Below are positions 45,096 through 54,311 of a DNA stretch of 64,000 bases, one piece after another. The translations under genes and the position numbers were made by a program. The stretch lies in NCBI RefSeq assembly GCF_014280035.1, contig NZ_CP047957.1, positions 1-64,000 of the forward strand, in the 5' to 3' direction. The notes beneath the pieces were generated by a model. It did no database searches and was not told the DNA's origin. It was given only the letters and a program-made list of their open reading frames with translations. The stretch is from Synechococcus sp. A18-25c (GTDB taxonomy: Bacteria; Cyanobacteriota; Cyanobacteriia; PCC-6307; Cyanobiaceae). Positions within the stretch are counted from its first letter, which is position 1, and each line of letters begins with the position of its first letter.

Positions 45096-46682
45096 ATGTC
45101 TCAGGTTTCGAGTGAAGGTCAGCGTCAGCCGGCCATCGTCATCCTTGATTTCGGCTCCCAGTACTCCGAACTGATTGCACGTCGGGTGCGCGAGACCGAG
45201 GTGTTTTCCGTGGTGCTGGGCTACAGCACATCGGCGGAAGAGTTGCGCAAGCTGTCTCCGAAGGGAATCATCCTCAGCGGTGGTCCCAGCTCGGTTTATG
45301 CCGAAGGTGCGCCCCTCTGCGATCCCGAGATTTGGTCGCTGGGCATTCCCGTGCTCGGGGTCTGTTACGGCATGCAGTTGATGGTGCAGCAGCTGGGCGG
45401 TCGCGTGGTGGCGGCCACCGGTAAGGCCGAGTACGGAAAGGCACCGCTCGAGGTGGACGATCCCACCGATCTGCTCACCAACGTGGACAACGGATCCACG
45501 ATGTGGATGAGTCACGGCGATTCCGTGCAGGCGCTCCCTGAGGGATTTGTGCGCCTTGCGCACACGGCCAATACCCCGGAAGCGGCGGTCGCCCACCACG
45601 ATCGGCGTCTGTACGGGGTGCAGTTTCACCCCGAGGTGGTGCACTCCACCTGCGGCATGGCCATGATCCGCAATTTCGTCTACCACATTTGTGGATGTGA
45701 TCCTGACTGGACCACCGACGCCTTTATTGAGGAAGCCGTCCAGCAGGTGCGTCATCAGGTGGGCGACAAGCGCGTGCTGTTGGCGCTGTCGGGTGGTGTG
45801 GATTCATCCACCCTTGCCTTTCTGCTGAAGAAGGCCATCGGGGATCAGCTCACCTGCATGTTCATTGACCAGGGCTTCATGCGAAAAGGCGAACCGGAGT
45901 TCCTCATGGAGTTCTTCGATCGCAAGTTCAACATCCATGTGGAGTACATCCACGCTCGTGAGCGCTTCCTTGAGAAGCTCAAGGACATTACGGATCCCGA
46001 GCAGAAGCGCAAGATCATCGGTACGGAATTCATCCGGGTGTTTGAAGAGGAGAGCAAGCGTCTCGGACCTTTCGATTACCTGGCCCAGGGCACGCTCTAT
46101 CCCGATGTGATCGAGAGTGCCGGCACCAACGTGGATCCCAAGACGGGTGAACGGGTGGCGGTGAAGATCAAGAGCCATCACAACGTGGGCGGCTTGCCTA
46201 AGGATCTCCAGTTCAAGCTGGTGGAGCCCCTGCGCAAGCTCTTCAAGGATGAAGTGCGCAAGGTGGGTCGCTCTCTTGGTCTGCCGGAAGAGATCGTGCG
46301 CCGTCATCCCTTCCCTGGCCCTGGTCTGGCTATCCGCATCCTTGGAGAGGTCACGGCTGAGAAGCTCGATTGCCTGCGGGATGCCGATCTGATCGTGCGT
46401 GAGGAGGTAAAGCAGGCGGGCCTCTATCACGACATCTGGCAGGCGTTTGCTGTGCTGCTGCCCGTGCGTTCCGTGGGTGTGATGGGTGACAAGCGCACCT
46501 ATGCCTGGCCGATCGTGTTGCGCTGCGTCTCCAGTGAGGACGGCATGACCGCTGACTGGTCGCGCTTGCCCTACGACCTGATGGAGACGATCTCCAATCG
46601 CATCGTCAATGAAGTGAACGGGGTCAACCGCGTTGTTCTCGACATCACCAGCAAGCCTCCCGGCACGATCGAGTGGGAATAG
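45096..46682 (+). CDS. guaA: GMP synthase (glutamine-hydrolysing)
   Basis: GuaA aminates XMP to GMP. The N-terminal class I glutamine amidotransferase has the nucleophile in [11 protein letters not shown] near residue 89 and the His/Glu pair in QFHPEVVHS near 180. The ATP pyrophosphatase domain has the P-loop [11 protein letters not shown] near 232. The C-terminal dimerisation domain ends KPPGTIEWE, as in all GuaA. The length of 528 is normal. The start is ATG 45096. It is the third purine gene of the window, but far from purL and purF. Confidence 0.98.
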   Translation: MSQVSSEGQRQPAIVILDFGSQYSELIARRVRETEVFSVVLGYSTSAEELRKLSPKGIILSGGPSSVYAEGAPLCDPEIWSLGIPVLGVCYGMQLMVQQLGGRVVAATGKAEYGKAPLEVDDPTDLLTNVDNGSTMWMSHGDSVQALPEGFVRLAHTANTPEAAVAHHDRRLYGVQFHPEVVHSTCGMAMIRNFVYHICGCDPDWTTDAFIEEAVQQVRHQVGDKRVLLALSGGVDSSTLAFLLKKAIGDQLTCMFIDQGFMRKGEPEFLMEFFDRKFNIHVEYIHARERFLEKLKDITDPEQKRKIIGTEFIRVFEEESKRLGPFDYLAQGTLYPDVIESAGTNVDPKTGERVAVKIKSHHNVGGLPKDLQFKLVEPLRKLFKDEVRKVGRSLGLPEEIVRRHPFPGPGLAIRILGEVTAEKLDCLRDADLIVREEVKQAGLYHDIWQAFAVLLPVRSVGVMGDKRTYAWPIVLRCVSSEDGMTADWSRLPYDLMETISNRIVNEVNGVNRVVLDITSKPPGTIEWE

Positions 46683-46745
46683 GTCTTCAAGGGGGCTGGT
46701 GGGTCGCGCTCAGCGCCGATACCCTGAGTCCCCGGCCTGAAGCGT

Positions 46746-47357
46746 GTGACCGCTGCCCAACAGCAGGATCAGCAACTCCAGCGACGTCTGCAGCAGGACA
46801 GCATCCAGCTGGCAGGCAAGACCGTCTACATCAATCCTTTTCTCTACTGGCGTCGTTTTGACAGCAACACCGATCGTTGGCTGCGCGAGCCCGGTCAGCT
46901 GAATGAGGATCAGATTCAGCAGAATCGCAGCCGCTTCTACCCTGAATTGGACTGGGCGTTGCTTGATGTCTCCGATCAGGACATTAAGGACGGCGCTGTC
47001 GAGATGTTCCTCAAGAGCCTGGAGCTAATCGGCACCTTTCATCCTGAACTCACCTCCGGGCAGCTGCTGGAGGTGGAGCGCAAGATGGCGATCACCAAGA
47101 AGCGTTCCTTTGAGCGCTGGGTTGAGAAGTCATACAAGCGGCGTGCACGGTTGGAGAGTCGTGAGAAGCGTCGTTTTGCCCGTGATCGTTTCCTGCGGGG
47201 CTGGTCGGAATGGATTGCCCTCGACACCACCCATCAGGCACTGGCACCGATGGTGGCCTTGGTGGTGATCTCTGGCGTGATCGGCTGGTCGTTGGGATCC
47301 TCCCGTGCCAGTTGTCCGGCACTTGTGCCTCCAGCGCAGCAGACTGGAGTTCGTTGA
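46746..47357 (+). CDS. hypothetical protein with C-terminal transmembrane helix
   Basis: From GTG 46746 the product is 203 residues. The first 150 are soluble and rich in charged and aromatic residues (TVYINPFLYWRRFDSNTDRWL, then NRSRFYPELDWALLDVSDQDI), with a strongly basic stretch (KKRSFERWVEKSYKRRARLESREKRRF, read in parts). Near the C-terminus a hydrophobic segment (LAPMVALVVISGVIGWSLG) could anchor it by the tail. The function is unknown. It lies between guaA and another orphan upstream of PBP2. Confidence 0.75.
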   Translation: MTAAQQQDQQLQRRLQQDSIQLAGKTVYINPFLYWRRFDSNTDRWLREPGQLNEDQIQQNRSRFYPELDWALLDVSDQDIKDGAVEMFLKSLELIGTFHPELTSGQLLEVERKMAITKKRSFERWVEKSYKRRARLESREKRRFARDRFLRGWSEWIALDTTHQALAPMVALVVISGVIGWSLGSSRASCPALVPPAQQTGVR

Positions 47358-47376
47358 TCGTTGAGGGCCTTGTTTA

Positions 47377-47790
47377 ATGGCCGACAGCCAACCTCTCGAC
47401 TCCTTTCGCCTGACCCTGATGCAGGACGTGCTGCCGATGGGTCTGGCTTTTGTGGATCGCGTTCGCACGGATGGTGCAGCCAAAGCGGTGGAATCCGTGG
47501 CCAAAGGGGAGGACCCTTTGGGTGATCTGCGCAAGCAGGGTGAACCAGCGGCCCGGGAGGTGCGTGAGCGGCTGGATCAGATCAGCCCAGGCCTCGGCAA
47601 TCCCGTGATGACCGTGCAGGTGGAGGTGAATGAGCCTGATGCGGCGGCTGAGGTGATCGATGCCGCGGGCGAACCGTCATCGGATCGTGCCGATGCTCTG
47701 GAGATGTCCCCTGAGCAGCTTCAGACAGTGCTGGGCCGGATCGAAGATCGCTTGAAGCGTCTCGATGCCTTGATGGCGCCGGAGAGCTGA
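47377..47790 (+). CDS. hypothetical acidic protein
   Basis: From ATG 47377 the product is 137 residues. It begins with an amphipathic segment (FRLTLMQDVLPMGLAFVDRVRTDGAAKAVESV, read in parts) and ends in a coiled-coil-like helix (LQTVLGRIEDRLKRLDALM). The middle is acidic and probably disordered. No known family is recognised. It lies five bases before the PBP2 gene and follows the previous orphan by 19 bases, so the three are probably one transcript. Confidence 0.7.
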   Translation: MADSQPLDSFRLTLMQDVLPMGLAFVDRVRTDGAAKAVESVAKGEDPLGDLRKQGEPAAREVRERLDQISPGLGNPVMTVQVEVNEPDAAAEVIDAAGEPSSDRADALEMSPEQLQTVLGRIEDRLKRLDALMAPES

Positions 47791-47795
47791 GCGGA

Positions 47796-49601
47796 ATGGC
47801 ACGCTCGGGCCTGTCGCAACGGGACGGTCAGCGTCAGAGCGGTCTGCGGCAGCAGCCGTTAGTGCTGCTCACTCTGGTGCTGCTGGTGACAGCAGCGATG
47901 GTGTCCCGCTTGGTGTGGCTGCAGGTGCTGGAGGGCAAGCGCTATCGCCAGTTGGCGGATGAGAACCGCATCCGCCTGGTGCCCCGTTCCCCGACGCGTG
48001 GTCGTCTGCTTGATCGCAAAGGGCGGGTGCTGGCCTCCAGCAAGTTGACTTATTCCCTCTACGTGGAGCCGCGCTTAGTGGACGATGCGTCCTGGCCGGA
48101 CCTGCGGGATCGTCTGGCGCAACTCCTTGATCTTGATGCGGCCGAGCTCGATCAGCGACGCGGTAGCGGTGTAGCCCGTGATGGTTATCGCATCAATCTG
48201 GCGACTGATCTGAAGCCGGAGCAGGTGCTCCGGTTCCAAGAGCAGTCTCTGGGTCTCAAGGGAGCGCAGGTGGATGTGGACATCCTGCGGTATTACCCCC
48301 ATGGAACGCTGGCGGCCCACACCCTTGGCTACACCCAGCCGATCACCGAGAGCGAGTACGAAACACTCGCTGAGAAGGGCTACAAGATCCGCGATCGCAT
48401 TGGCCGGATTGGTGTGGAAGCGGCCTATGAAAGTCATCTCCGCGGTGCCTGGGGCGGCCAGATGCTGGAGGTGAATGCCATGGGCGAGGTCCAGCGCCAT
48501 CTCGGTGATCGCCCGTCAGTGGCCGGCAAAGACCTCACCCTCACCCTCGATCTCGATCTTCAGAAGGCTGCTGAGCAGGCGCTGGCTGATAAACCTGGTG
48601 GCGCCATCGTCGCGATGGACCCCAACACTGGCGCGATCCTTGCTTTGGCCAGCAAACCCACCTTCGACCCCAACTTCTTCTCCAAGCTCGTCACCACCCA
48701 GACGGAGTACGACGCGCTGTTTTCCAATCCCAAGAAGCCATTGCTTAGTCGGGCCATGAATGCCTACGACCCTGGCAGCACCTGGAAAGCGGTCACGGCC
48801 ATGGCCGGAATGGAATCGGGCAAATTCCCCCCGGATACGAAGCTCAACACCACGGCCTGCATTACCTATGGCGGTCATTGCTTCCCCGACCACAACGGTG
48901 CTGGTTTCGGCCTGATCGGCTATGCCGATGCCCTGCGCTTTTCCAGCAACACCTTCTTCTATCAGGTGGGAGTGGGGGCGGGCTCTTTGGCTTTGAAGAA
49001 GGCTGCGGATGCCCTTGGTTTTCAGCGGAAAACCGGCATCGAGATCGGTTGGGAGGAAAACATCGGTCTGGTGGGTGATGAGGCCTGGGCCGCGTCCGGC
49101 CGCGGCTGGGCTGAACCCGGTTCAACGCCCTGGATTCCAGAAGACATGGCCAGTGCATCCATCGGTCAGTCGGTGGTGCAGATCACGCCGCTGCAGTTAG
49201 CCCGGGCTTACTCCGTGTTTGCCAACGGAGGGTGGCTCGTCACCCCTCACCTGGCGGATCAGGGACTGAATTGGACTGAGCCACCCCGTCGCACCAAGGT
49301 GCTGATTCAGCCAACCACGTTGAACACCATCCGTGAGGGTCTGCGCAAGGTGGTGTCGGAGGGCACCGGTTTCGGCCTCAATGGCCCCGGCATCCCTTCG
49401 GCTGGAGGCAAGACCGGCACGGCTGAAGACAGCACGGGTGGCCCAGACCATGCCTGGTTCGCCACCTATGCCCCTTATCCGGAAGGGCAGATTGTGATCG
49501 TGGCCTTCGCGCAGAACACACCTGGCGGGGGTTCCGTGCACGCGCTGCCGATGGCCAAAAAGGTGATGGAGGTGTGGAACCGCACCCGCACCCAGTCCTG
49601 A
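47796..49601 (+). CDS. mrdA: penicillin-binding protein 2 (peptidoglycan transpeptidase)
   Basis: This is a class B penicillin-binding protein, probably PBP2 of the elongation machinery. A transmembrane helix (LVLLTLVLLVTAAMVSRLVWL) anchors it. The dimerisation domain with RGRLLDRKGRVLASS and GVEAAYESHLRG precedes the transpeptidase domain. Its active-site motifs are STWK near residue 328 (SxxK), SSN near 384 and KTG in GGKTGTAEDS near 539. The length of 601 fits MrdA more than FtsI, which typically has an extra PASTA-free but different pedestal. The separate FtsI gene is expected elsewhere. It converges on sqdX. Confidence 0.93.
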   Translation: MARSGLSQRDGQRQSGLRQQPLVLLTLVLLVTAAMVSRLVWLQVLEGKRYRQLADENRIRLVPRSPTRGRLLDRKGRVLASSKLTYSLYVEPRLVDDASWPDLRDRLAQLLDLDAAELDQRRGSGVARDGYRINLATDLKPEQVLRFQEQSLGLKGAQVDVDILRYYPHGTLAAHTLGYTQPITESEYETLAEKGYKIRDRIGRIGVEAAYESHLRGAWGGQMLEVNAMGEVQRHLGDRPSVAGKDLTLTLDLDLQKAAEQALADKPGGAIVAMDPNTGAILALASKPTFDPNFFSKLVTTQTEYDALFSNPKKPLLSRAMNAYDPGSTWKAVTAMAGMESGKFPPDTKLNTTACITYGGHCFPDHNGAGFGLIGYADALRFSSNTFFYQVGVGAGSLALKKAADALGFQRKTGIEIGWEENIGLVGDEAWAASGRGWAEPGSTPWIPEDMASASIGQSVVQITPLQLARAYSVFANGGWLVTPHLADQGLNWTEPPRRTKVLIQPTTLNTIREGLRKVVSEGTGFGLNGPGIPSAGGKTGTAEDSTGGPDHAWFATYAPYPEGQIVIVAFAQNTPGGGSVHALPMAKKVMEVWNRTRTQS

Positions 49602-49621
49602 TCAGGCAGACCTGAATCAGG
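49597..49621. repeat. two adjacent short palindromes between mrdA and sqdX ends
   Basis: CCTGATCAGG (49597-49606) is a perfect 10-base palindrome and CCTGAATCAGG (49611-49621) is the same with one central base added. They occupy the 15-base gap and the two stop codons of the convergent genes. No T run follows on either strand, so an intrinsic terminator is not indicated. Confidence 0.45.
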
Positions 49622-50765
49622 CGGCCACATTGAGATCCTGTTGCTGCAAAACACCGCGGTAGTAGCCGCGCAGTTGTTCGGTGGCTCCGGCCCAACCCCA
49701 GCGCTCGGCTTCATCGCGGGCTGCCTTGCGAAGGGCCTGTCGTTCCAGATCGTTGCCCAGCAGGCGGCGTGTGGCTTGGATTAGGCTCGCGGCACCGCCA
49801 TCGGCACCGCCGGGTTCGTACAGACAGCCATTGGAGCCATCCGTGATGATGTCGGGGATGCCGCCGCGGTTGGCTCCGACCACCGGACAGCCTGCCGCCA
49901 TGGCTTCCAGCAGCACCAGGCCAAGGGTTTCGGTGCTGGATGGGAAGAGGAACGCATCACCGCTGGCATAGGCGCTCGCCAGCTCTTCACCAGCCAGATA
50001 GCCGACAAACGTGGTGGCCGTGTCGGCGAAATGTTTTTCCAATTGCTGGCGGTGGGGGCCATCGCCCACCAGTGCCAAGCGGGCGTCCGGGAGGGCTTCC
50101 AGCACCGGCCGGATCCGTTCAATCTGTTTTTCGGCCGAGAGACGACCGACGTACAGCAGCAGGGCGCCCCGGTCGTCGTGCTTGCCCAGCAGCCGCTGAC
50201 GCATGGCGTCGCTGCGCAACTGGGGCCGAAATAAATCGGTGTCGACCCCTCGCTGCCAAAGATCGGTGTGCTGAATTCCTTTGTCGCTCAGTTCCTGCAC
50301 CATGGCGGTGGAGGTGCAGAGGTTGAGCAAGGCTTGATTGTGTGCTGCTTTGAGCAGTTCCCAGAGCAGGGGCTCGAGCATGCCCATGCCGTAGTGCTCT
50401 AAGTACTTGGGCAGATGGGTGTGATAGCTGGCGACTAATGGGATCGATTTGGTCTTCGCCAGCCAGATCCCCCCCAGCCCGAGCACAGCTGGGTTGACTA
50501 CATGGATGAGGTCGGGCTGGAAGTCATCAATGGCTTCAGAGACGGCTGGGCGGGGTAGTGCCAGCTTCAGCTCGGGGTAGAGCGGCAACGGCATGGCGGG
50601 CACCCCAATCAGTCGCGCTCCCATGTAGTGATCGGGGCAGCCCTCAGGGCAGAACACGATCACCTCATCGCCGGCATCCACCAGATGCTTCACCGTCTTG
50701 GTGAGTCGGGTGACAATGCCGTCGACCTTCGGCAGGAAGGTTTCAGTGAAGAAGGCGATTTTCAA
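49617..50765 (-). CDS. sqdX: sulfoquinovosyltransferase SqdX
   Basis: SqdX transfers sulfoquinovose from UDP-sulfoquinovose to diacylglycerol, giving the thylakoid sulfolipid SQDG. The protein is a GT4 glycosyltransferase of 382 residues, with IAFFTETFLPKVDGIVTRLT at the N-terminus and the nucleotide-binding block PSSTETLGLVLLEAMAAGCPVVG near 290. TTG 50765 gives this family start. A longer in-frame reading from 50840 would overlap sqdB and has no family sequence. It follows sqdB by 20 bases, which identifies it as the second enzyme of the sulfolipid pathway. Confidence 0.94.
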   Translation of the reverse strand: MKIAFFTETFLPKVDGIVTRLTKTVKHLVDAGDEVIVFCPEGCPDHYMGARLIGVPAMPLPLYPELKLALPRPAVSEAIDDFQPDLIHVVNPAVLGLGGIWLAKTKSIPLVASYHTHLPKYLEHYGMGMLEPLLWELLKAAHNQALLNLCTSTAMVQELSDKGIQHTDLWQRGVDTDLFRPQLRSDAMRQRLLGKHDDRGALLLYVGRLSAEKQIERIRPVLEALPDARLALVGDGPHRQQLEKHFADTATTFVGYLAGEELASAYASGDAFLFPSSTETLGLVLLEAMAAGCPVVGANRGGIPDIITDGSNGCLYEPGGADGGAASLIQATRRLLGNDLERQALRKAARDEAERWGWAGATEQLRGYYRGVLQQQDLNVAA

Positions 50766-50785
50766 GGAGGAACCCCGATCAGGAA

Positions 50786-51982
50786 TCAGGAGGCGGTGCT
50801 GATCGCCTGAGCCTGTGTTTTGGTCCAGGCGGAGGTGCACAGGATGCGAGCGCGATCGCAGCGGTCGGCGTAGCGGGTGGCGATTTCCACCACTTCCTTC
50901 AGGAGGCCGTCATCCAGGGTGGTGGGATTGAGGCCAAGCTCAAGGAAGCAGCGGTTGTCGACGATCAGGTCGTTTTCGACGGCTTCATTGCGCGGGTTGG
51001 GCAGGTTGTTCACCCGAGCACCTGTGAGAGCCGCCACTTTCTTGGCCAGTTCACCCACCTGATGACTCTCGGTCATCTGGTTGAAAATCTTCACCCGTTC
51101 ACCCTGTTCGGGTGGGTTCTCAAGAGCGAGCTGAACGCAGCGCACGGAATCGCGGATGTGAATGAAGGCGCGGGTCTGACCACCGGTGCCGTGCACGGTG
51201 AGGGGATATCCGATCGCGGCCTGCATCAGGAAGCGGTTAAGCACGGTGCCGTAGTCACCGTCGTAATCAAAGCGGTTGGTGAGTCGTGGGTCCCGACTGG
51301 TGGCATCGGTGTTAGTCCCCCAGACGATGCCCTGGTGCAGGTCGGTGATGCGGACCTTGTCGTTCTTGTTGTAGTAGAGGAAAAGCAGTTGATCGAGCGT
51401 CTTGGTCATGTGGTAGACGCTGCCAGGGCTGGCCGGATGGAGGATTTCTTCCTCGAAACGGCTGCCGTCTGGCTGAGGCACTTCTACCTTCAGATAGCCC
51501 TCAGGGATGGTGGCGCCGCGGTGGGAGCCATAGCCATACACACCCATGGTGCCCAGGTGCACCACATGGATGTCCTGGCCTGATTCCACGATGGCGGCCA
51601 GAAGGTTGTGGGTGCCGTTGACGTTGTTATCGACGGTGTAGCGCTTGGTGGCGCTGCTCTTCATCGAGTAGGGAGCAGCCCGCTGTTCCGCGAAGTGCAC
51701 AACGGAGTCGGGCCTTTCCTCGATGAGCAGGTCGAGTAAGCGTTGGTACTCGTGGGCGATGTCCATGTGCACGAAGCGCATGGGCTTGCCGCCAAGTTGC
51801 TCCCAGGCTTGCAGCCGCTCTCCGATGCTTGAAATCGGCGTGAGCGACTCGACTTCGAGGTCGATGTCGATCTTGCGACGGCTGAGGTTGTCGATGATCA
51901 GAACTTCGTGACCCTGATCCGCCAAATTCACGGCGCAGGGCCATCCACAGAAGCCGTCACCACCGAGAACGAGAACTTTCAC
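50786..51982 (-). CDS. sqdB: UDP-sulfoquinovose synthase SqdB
   Basis: SqdB makes UDP-sulfoquinovose from UDP-glucose and sulfite. The 398-residue protein is an extended SDR enzyme with VLVLGGDGFCGWPCAVNLA at the N-terminus, HLGTMGVYGYG near residue 145 and the YxxxK catalytic pair in SVYHMTKTLDQLL near 188. The insertion HFAEQRAAPYSMKS and the RAFIHIRDSVRCVQLAL block are hallmarks of SqdB. The start is GTG 51982. It precedes sqdX in a two-gene unit. The psb34-like gene lies upstream, on the same strand, 58 bases away. Confidence 0.97.
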   Translation of the reverse strand: MKVLVLGGDGFCGWPCAVNLADQGHEVLIIDNLSRRKIDIDLEVESLTPISSIGERLQAWEQLGGKPMRFVHMDIAHEYQRLLDLLIEERPDSVVHFAEQRAAPYSMKSSATKRYTVDNNVNGTHNLLAAIVESGQDIHVVHLGTMGVYGYGSHRGATIPEGYLKVEVPQPDGSRFEEEILHPASPGSVYHMTKTLDQLLFLYYNKNDKVRITDLHQGIVWGTNTDATSRDPRLTNRFDYDGDYGTVLNRFLMQAAIGYPLTVHGTGGQTRAFIHIRDSVRCVQLALENPPEQGERVKIFNQMTESHQVGELAKKVAALTGARVNNLPNPRNEAVENDLIVDNRCFLELGLNPTTLDDGLLKEVVEIATRYADRCDRARILCTSAWTKTQAQAISTAS

Positions 51983-52040
51983 CCCAAACTCCTGCTGAAG
52001 CGTTCAAGCCGCCAATGAGGTGCAAGCTACTACAGGGTTT

Positions 52041-52208
52041 TCAGCTGATCGCCACGGTGACGGCCATCAGAGCCACCACCAGCACCGAGCCACTGATGAT
52101 CAGCAGTCTGGAGGCGTTGCTGCGGCTGGTGTCCTCCGAGATCACTTCCATGCGGGGTTCCTTCGCGAAGGCGTTCAGGCGTCCGCCGTCTTCGGTTGTG
52201 ACCTGCAT
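52041..52208 (-). CDS. Psb34-like one-helix protein (Ssl1498 family)
   Basis: The product is 55 residues. The N-terminal MQVTTEDGGRLNAFAKEPRM matches the Ssl1498/Psb34 family pattern (thr-rich start, then DGG-x-LN-x-FA-x-EP). The C-terminal half is one transmembrane helix (LLIISGSVLVVALMAVTVAI). Psb34 binds photosystem II assembly intermediates at the CP47 site used by small high-light proteins. ATG 52208 follows GAGGA at suitable spacing. It lies between thiG and sqdB on the same strand. Function is by family similarity only. Confidence 0.85.
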   Translation of the reverse strand: MQVTTEDGGRLNAFAKEPRMEVISEDTSRSNASRLLIISGSVLVVALMAVTVAIS

Positions 52209-52280
52209 AAGTCCTCGTCGATTGCCGAGACCTTATGAGTCCAATTGCCTAATGACAGGCTTTGTTTCGCCCGCTTCATG

Positions 52281-52304
52281 TCACTTCACCTCTCTTCACT
52301 TCAC
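52281..52304. repeat. direct repeat upstream of the psb34-like gene
   Basis: TCACTTCAC occurs twice exactly (52281-52289 and 52296-52304), separated by CTCTCT, giving a 15-base period. On the leftward strand it reads GTGAAGTGA twice, about 73-96 bases before the psb34-like ATG. The right copy overlaps the thiG stop. It may be a regulator site or chance. Confidence 0.5.
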
Positions 52305-53108
52305 GAGGCCGCTGGTGGGGGAGCTGGGGTTGGCCTGATCTCGACGCGGTAATCGGCCCGATTGGAACGCCAGACGGCCCGCCTGAACGGCTTGACCCAT
52401 GGCTTCGGCCATTGCCGGAGGATCGCCTGCCAGTGCGATGGCGCTGTTCACCAATACGGCATCGGCTCCCATTTCCAGGGCAGCAGCAGCTTCGCTGGGG
52501 ACGCCGATGCCGGCATCCACAACCACGGGGACGTTGGCGTTTTCGATGATCAGGCCGATGTTCGAGGCATTGCAGAGGCCCTGGCCAGAGCCGATCGGTG
52601 AGCCCAGCGGCATCACCGTCGCGCAGCCCACATCCTCCAGCCGTTTGGCTAGCAGCGGGTCCGCATTGATGTAAGGGAGAACGGTGAACCCTTCCTTCAC
52701 CAGAGTTTCGGCGGCGTCCAGGGTGCCGATCGGATCCGGCAACAGGTAACGGCCGTCGGGGATCACCTCCAACTTCACGAAGGTGTTGTCTTCTTGACCC
52801 GCCAGCTTGGCCAACTCACGACCCAAACGGGCGACCCGGATGGCCTCCTCTGCTGTGGCGCAGCCAGCGGTGTTGGGAAGCATCCAGATGCGTGACCAGT
52901 CAATCGCTTCCATCAGGCCTGCGTGGCCTGCCGCCACCGCTTGCACCCGCCGCACAGCCACCGTGACCATCTCGCAACCTGAGCGCTCCAGGCTTTGCTG
53001 CATGGCTTGCAGGTTGGGGTATTTGCCCGTGCCGGTGAACAGCCGACTGTTGAACTGGCGTCCACCGATCAGAAACGGGTCGGTGCTGGACGGTGTCGAA
53101 GCCATCAT
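52296..53108 (-). CDS. thiG: thiazole synthase
   Basis: ThiG forms the thiazole ring of thiamine from deoxyxylulose phosphate, a glycine-derived imine (dehydroglycine) and the ThiS thiocarboxylate. The product is a TIM barrel of 270 residues with [22 protein letters not shown], the catalytic lysine in [16 protein letters not shown] near residue 112 and [31 protein letters not shown], read in parts. The start is ATG 53108 or ATG 53105. ThiS and ThiF genes are not in the window. The psb34-like and sqd genes follow downstream on the same strand. Confidence 0.97.
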   Translation of the reverse strand: MMASTPSSTDPFLIGGRQFNSRLFTGTGKYPNLQAMQQSLERSGCEMVTVAVRRVQAVAAGHAGLMEAIDWSRIWMLPNTAGCATAEEAIRVARLGRELAKLAGQEDNTFVKLEVIPDGRYLLPDPIGTLDAAETLVKEGFTVLPYINADPLLAKRLEDVGCATVMPLGSPIGSGQGLCNASNIGLIIENANVPVVVDAGIGVPSEAAAALEMGADAVLVNSAIALAGDPPAMAEAMGQAVQAGRLAFQSGRLPRRDQANPSSPTSGLVK

Positions 53109-53197
53109 GCGGAGCTGCGGACTGGTGTTGAACCGGATCGGAAGTCGGACGGGCCACGCTTGAGGGCCCTACCGTGCGCCCATCATCCGTTCTCGTC

Positions 53198-53719
53198 ATG
53201 CCCATTTCCGTGGACATGAACGCGCCGATCGAGATTCCGGCGACGTTCGAACCGTCTCTCCCTCTGGATGCGTCTGTTCTACAGAAACCGGTTGAGCTTG
53301 AGGGATCGGTTCTTCGCTTTGATCCGGTGGCGCGGGCTGCAAGCTTGGCAGTGTCGATGCCCCGTCAATGGTGTGGCAGCTACACCTCGTTCACCAGCGG
53401 CAACACGGAGGATGTGGTGCTGACCTTGGCCAGTGTGGTGCCGATTGGCCAGATGCTGGATTTGCGTGGAGAGATGCAGATCGGTAGCGTCTCGACTCCG
53501 GTTCAGGGCAATTTCAACGCCACCTCGGATCAACTGGATCTGCTGCCCCTGGCCAGCGCACTTGCTGACGACATGGAGGTTGGCGGAGATTTTCTCGGCC
53601 TTCAGGGCCTTTCTCTGTCGAGCTGGCAGGCTCCGCGACTCACCAATCGCGGTGGCAGCCTCAATCTCGAGCCCAGTTGTTCCGCCTCAGAAGCCCCGGC
53701 CGTCCGAGCTCTCTGGTGA
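53198..53719 (+). CDS. conserved-looking hypothetical protein
   Basis: From ATG 53198 the product is 173 residues; ATG 53216 would be six shorter. It is rich in short beta-strand-like segments (GSVLRFDPVARAASLAVSMP, then DVVLTLASVVPIGQMLDLRGEMQIGSVSTP, read in parts) and lacks a signal peptide. One conserved-looking block, QWCGSYTSFT, holds a lone cysteine. I do not recognise the family. The last 33 bases overlap the next gene on the other strand. Confidence 0.7.
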   Translation: MPISVDMNAPIEIPATFEPSLPLDASVLQKPVELEGSVLRFDPVARAASLAVSMPRQWCGSYTSFTSGNTEDVVLTLASVVPIGQMLDLRGEMQIGSVSTPVQGNFNATSDQLDLLPLASALADDMEVGGDFLGLQGLSLSSWQAPRLTNRGGSLNLEPSCSASEAPAVRALW

Positions 53720-54277
53720 TCCGCCACTGGATGACGACGATGCCTTGCCGGTTTGACGATGAAGGGTCCGCTCCAGGCGTTTCAGCCGGGTGCGGGCTGT
53801 TTTGTTAGCGGGTTCCAAAGCCAGCACCTTGCGATACAGATCACAGGCGTCATCGCTGTTGAGTAGACGCTCCTGGGCGAAGGCCAGATTGTTGAGCGCG
53901 ACGGGGTAATCCGCTTTGGCTTGCAGCGCTGATTTGTAATGGCGGACCGCACCCGAGAAGTCCTTTTGGGCGGCTAAAGAAAATCCCAGTGCGTTCTGCA
54001 CAAGGGCCTTCGCTTCATCAGGCTCGTTATTGAGCCGTTTCGCAGCTTGCTGCAGTGTTGCTGTGGCCTGCGGATAGAGCCGTTTGCGCAGCTGAACTGA
54101 AGCCAGCTCATAGAGCTGACCAGCGTCTTTGGAGGAGCTTGCATCCGCCTGCTCGAGCCGGATCAAGTTCATTTCATCGCGACGTACCCGCAGAAGCTGT
54201 CGACCGGCGACGACAGCCACGATTGCCAGCAGGCCGATTAGACCGAGCAGGTAAGTCTGCGGCAGAAAGGAGTCCAT
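53687..54277 (-). CDS. TPR protein, Ycf37-like (photosystem I assembly)
   Basis: The product is 196 residues with one N-terminal transmembrane helix (YLLGLIGLLAIVAVVAGRQLL) and three TPR-like repeats between about 45 and 170 (LYELASVQLRKRLYPQATATLQQA; ALVQNALGFSLAAQKDFSGAVRHYKSAL; ALNNLAFAQERLLNSDDACDLYRKVLALEP, each read in parts). The last 25 residues are Ser/Gly-rich. The membrane helix plus TPR layout and size match Ycf37, a factor for photosystem I assembly and stability. It lies directly downstream of rplT on the same strand. Ycf37 identity is probable, not certain. Confidence 0.75.
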   Translation of the reverse strand: MDSFLPQTYLLGLIGLLAIVAVVAGRQLLRVRRDEMNLIRLEQADASSSKDAGQLYELASVQLRKRLYPQATATLQQAAKRLNNEPDEAKALVQNALGFSLAAQKDFSGAVRHYKSALQAKADYPVALNNLAFAQERLLNSDDACDLYRKVLALEPANKTARTRLKRLERTLHRQTGKASSSSSGGSPESSDGRGF

Positions 54278-54311
54278 GAAGGAGGAGGGAAGTCCCGGGG
54301 CGGGACCCTAC

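Noticed and set aside
52281-52310. Repeated CTTCAC motif as a mobile-element footprint
   Set aside because: Only two 9-base copies with no inverted ends or target duplication; kept solely as a possible regulatory repeat.
52209-53200. TPP riboswitch near thiG or thiL
   Set aside because: No conserved TPP-aptamer sequence was visible upstream of either gene.
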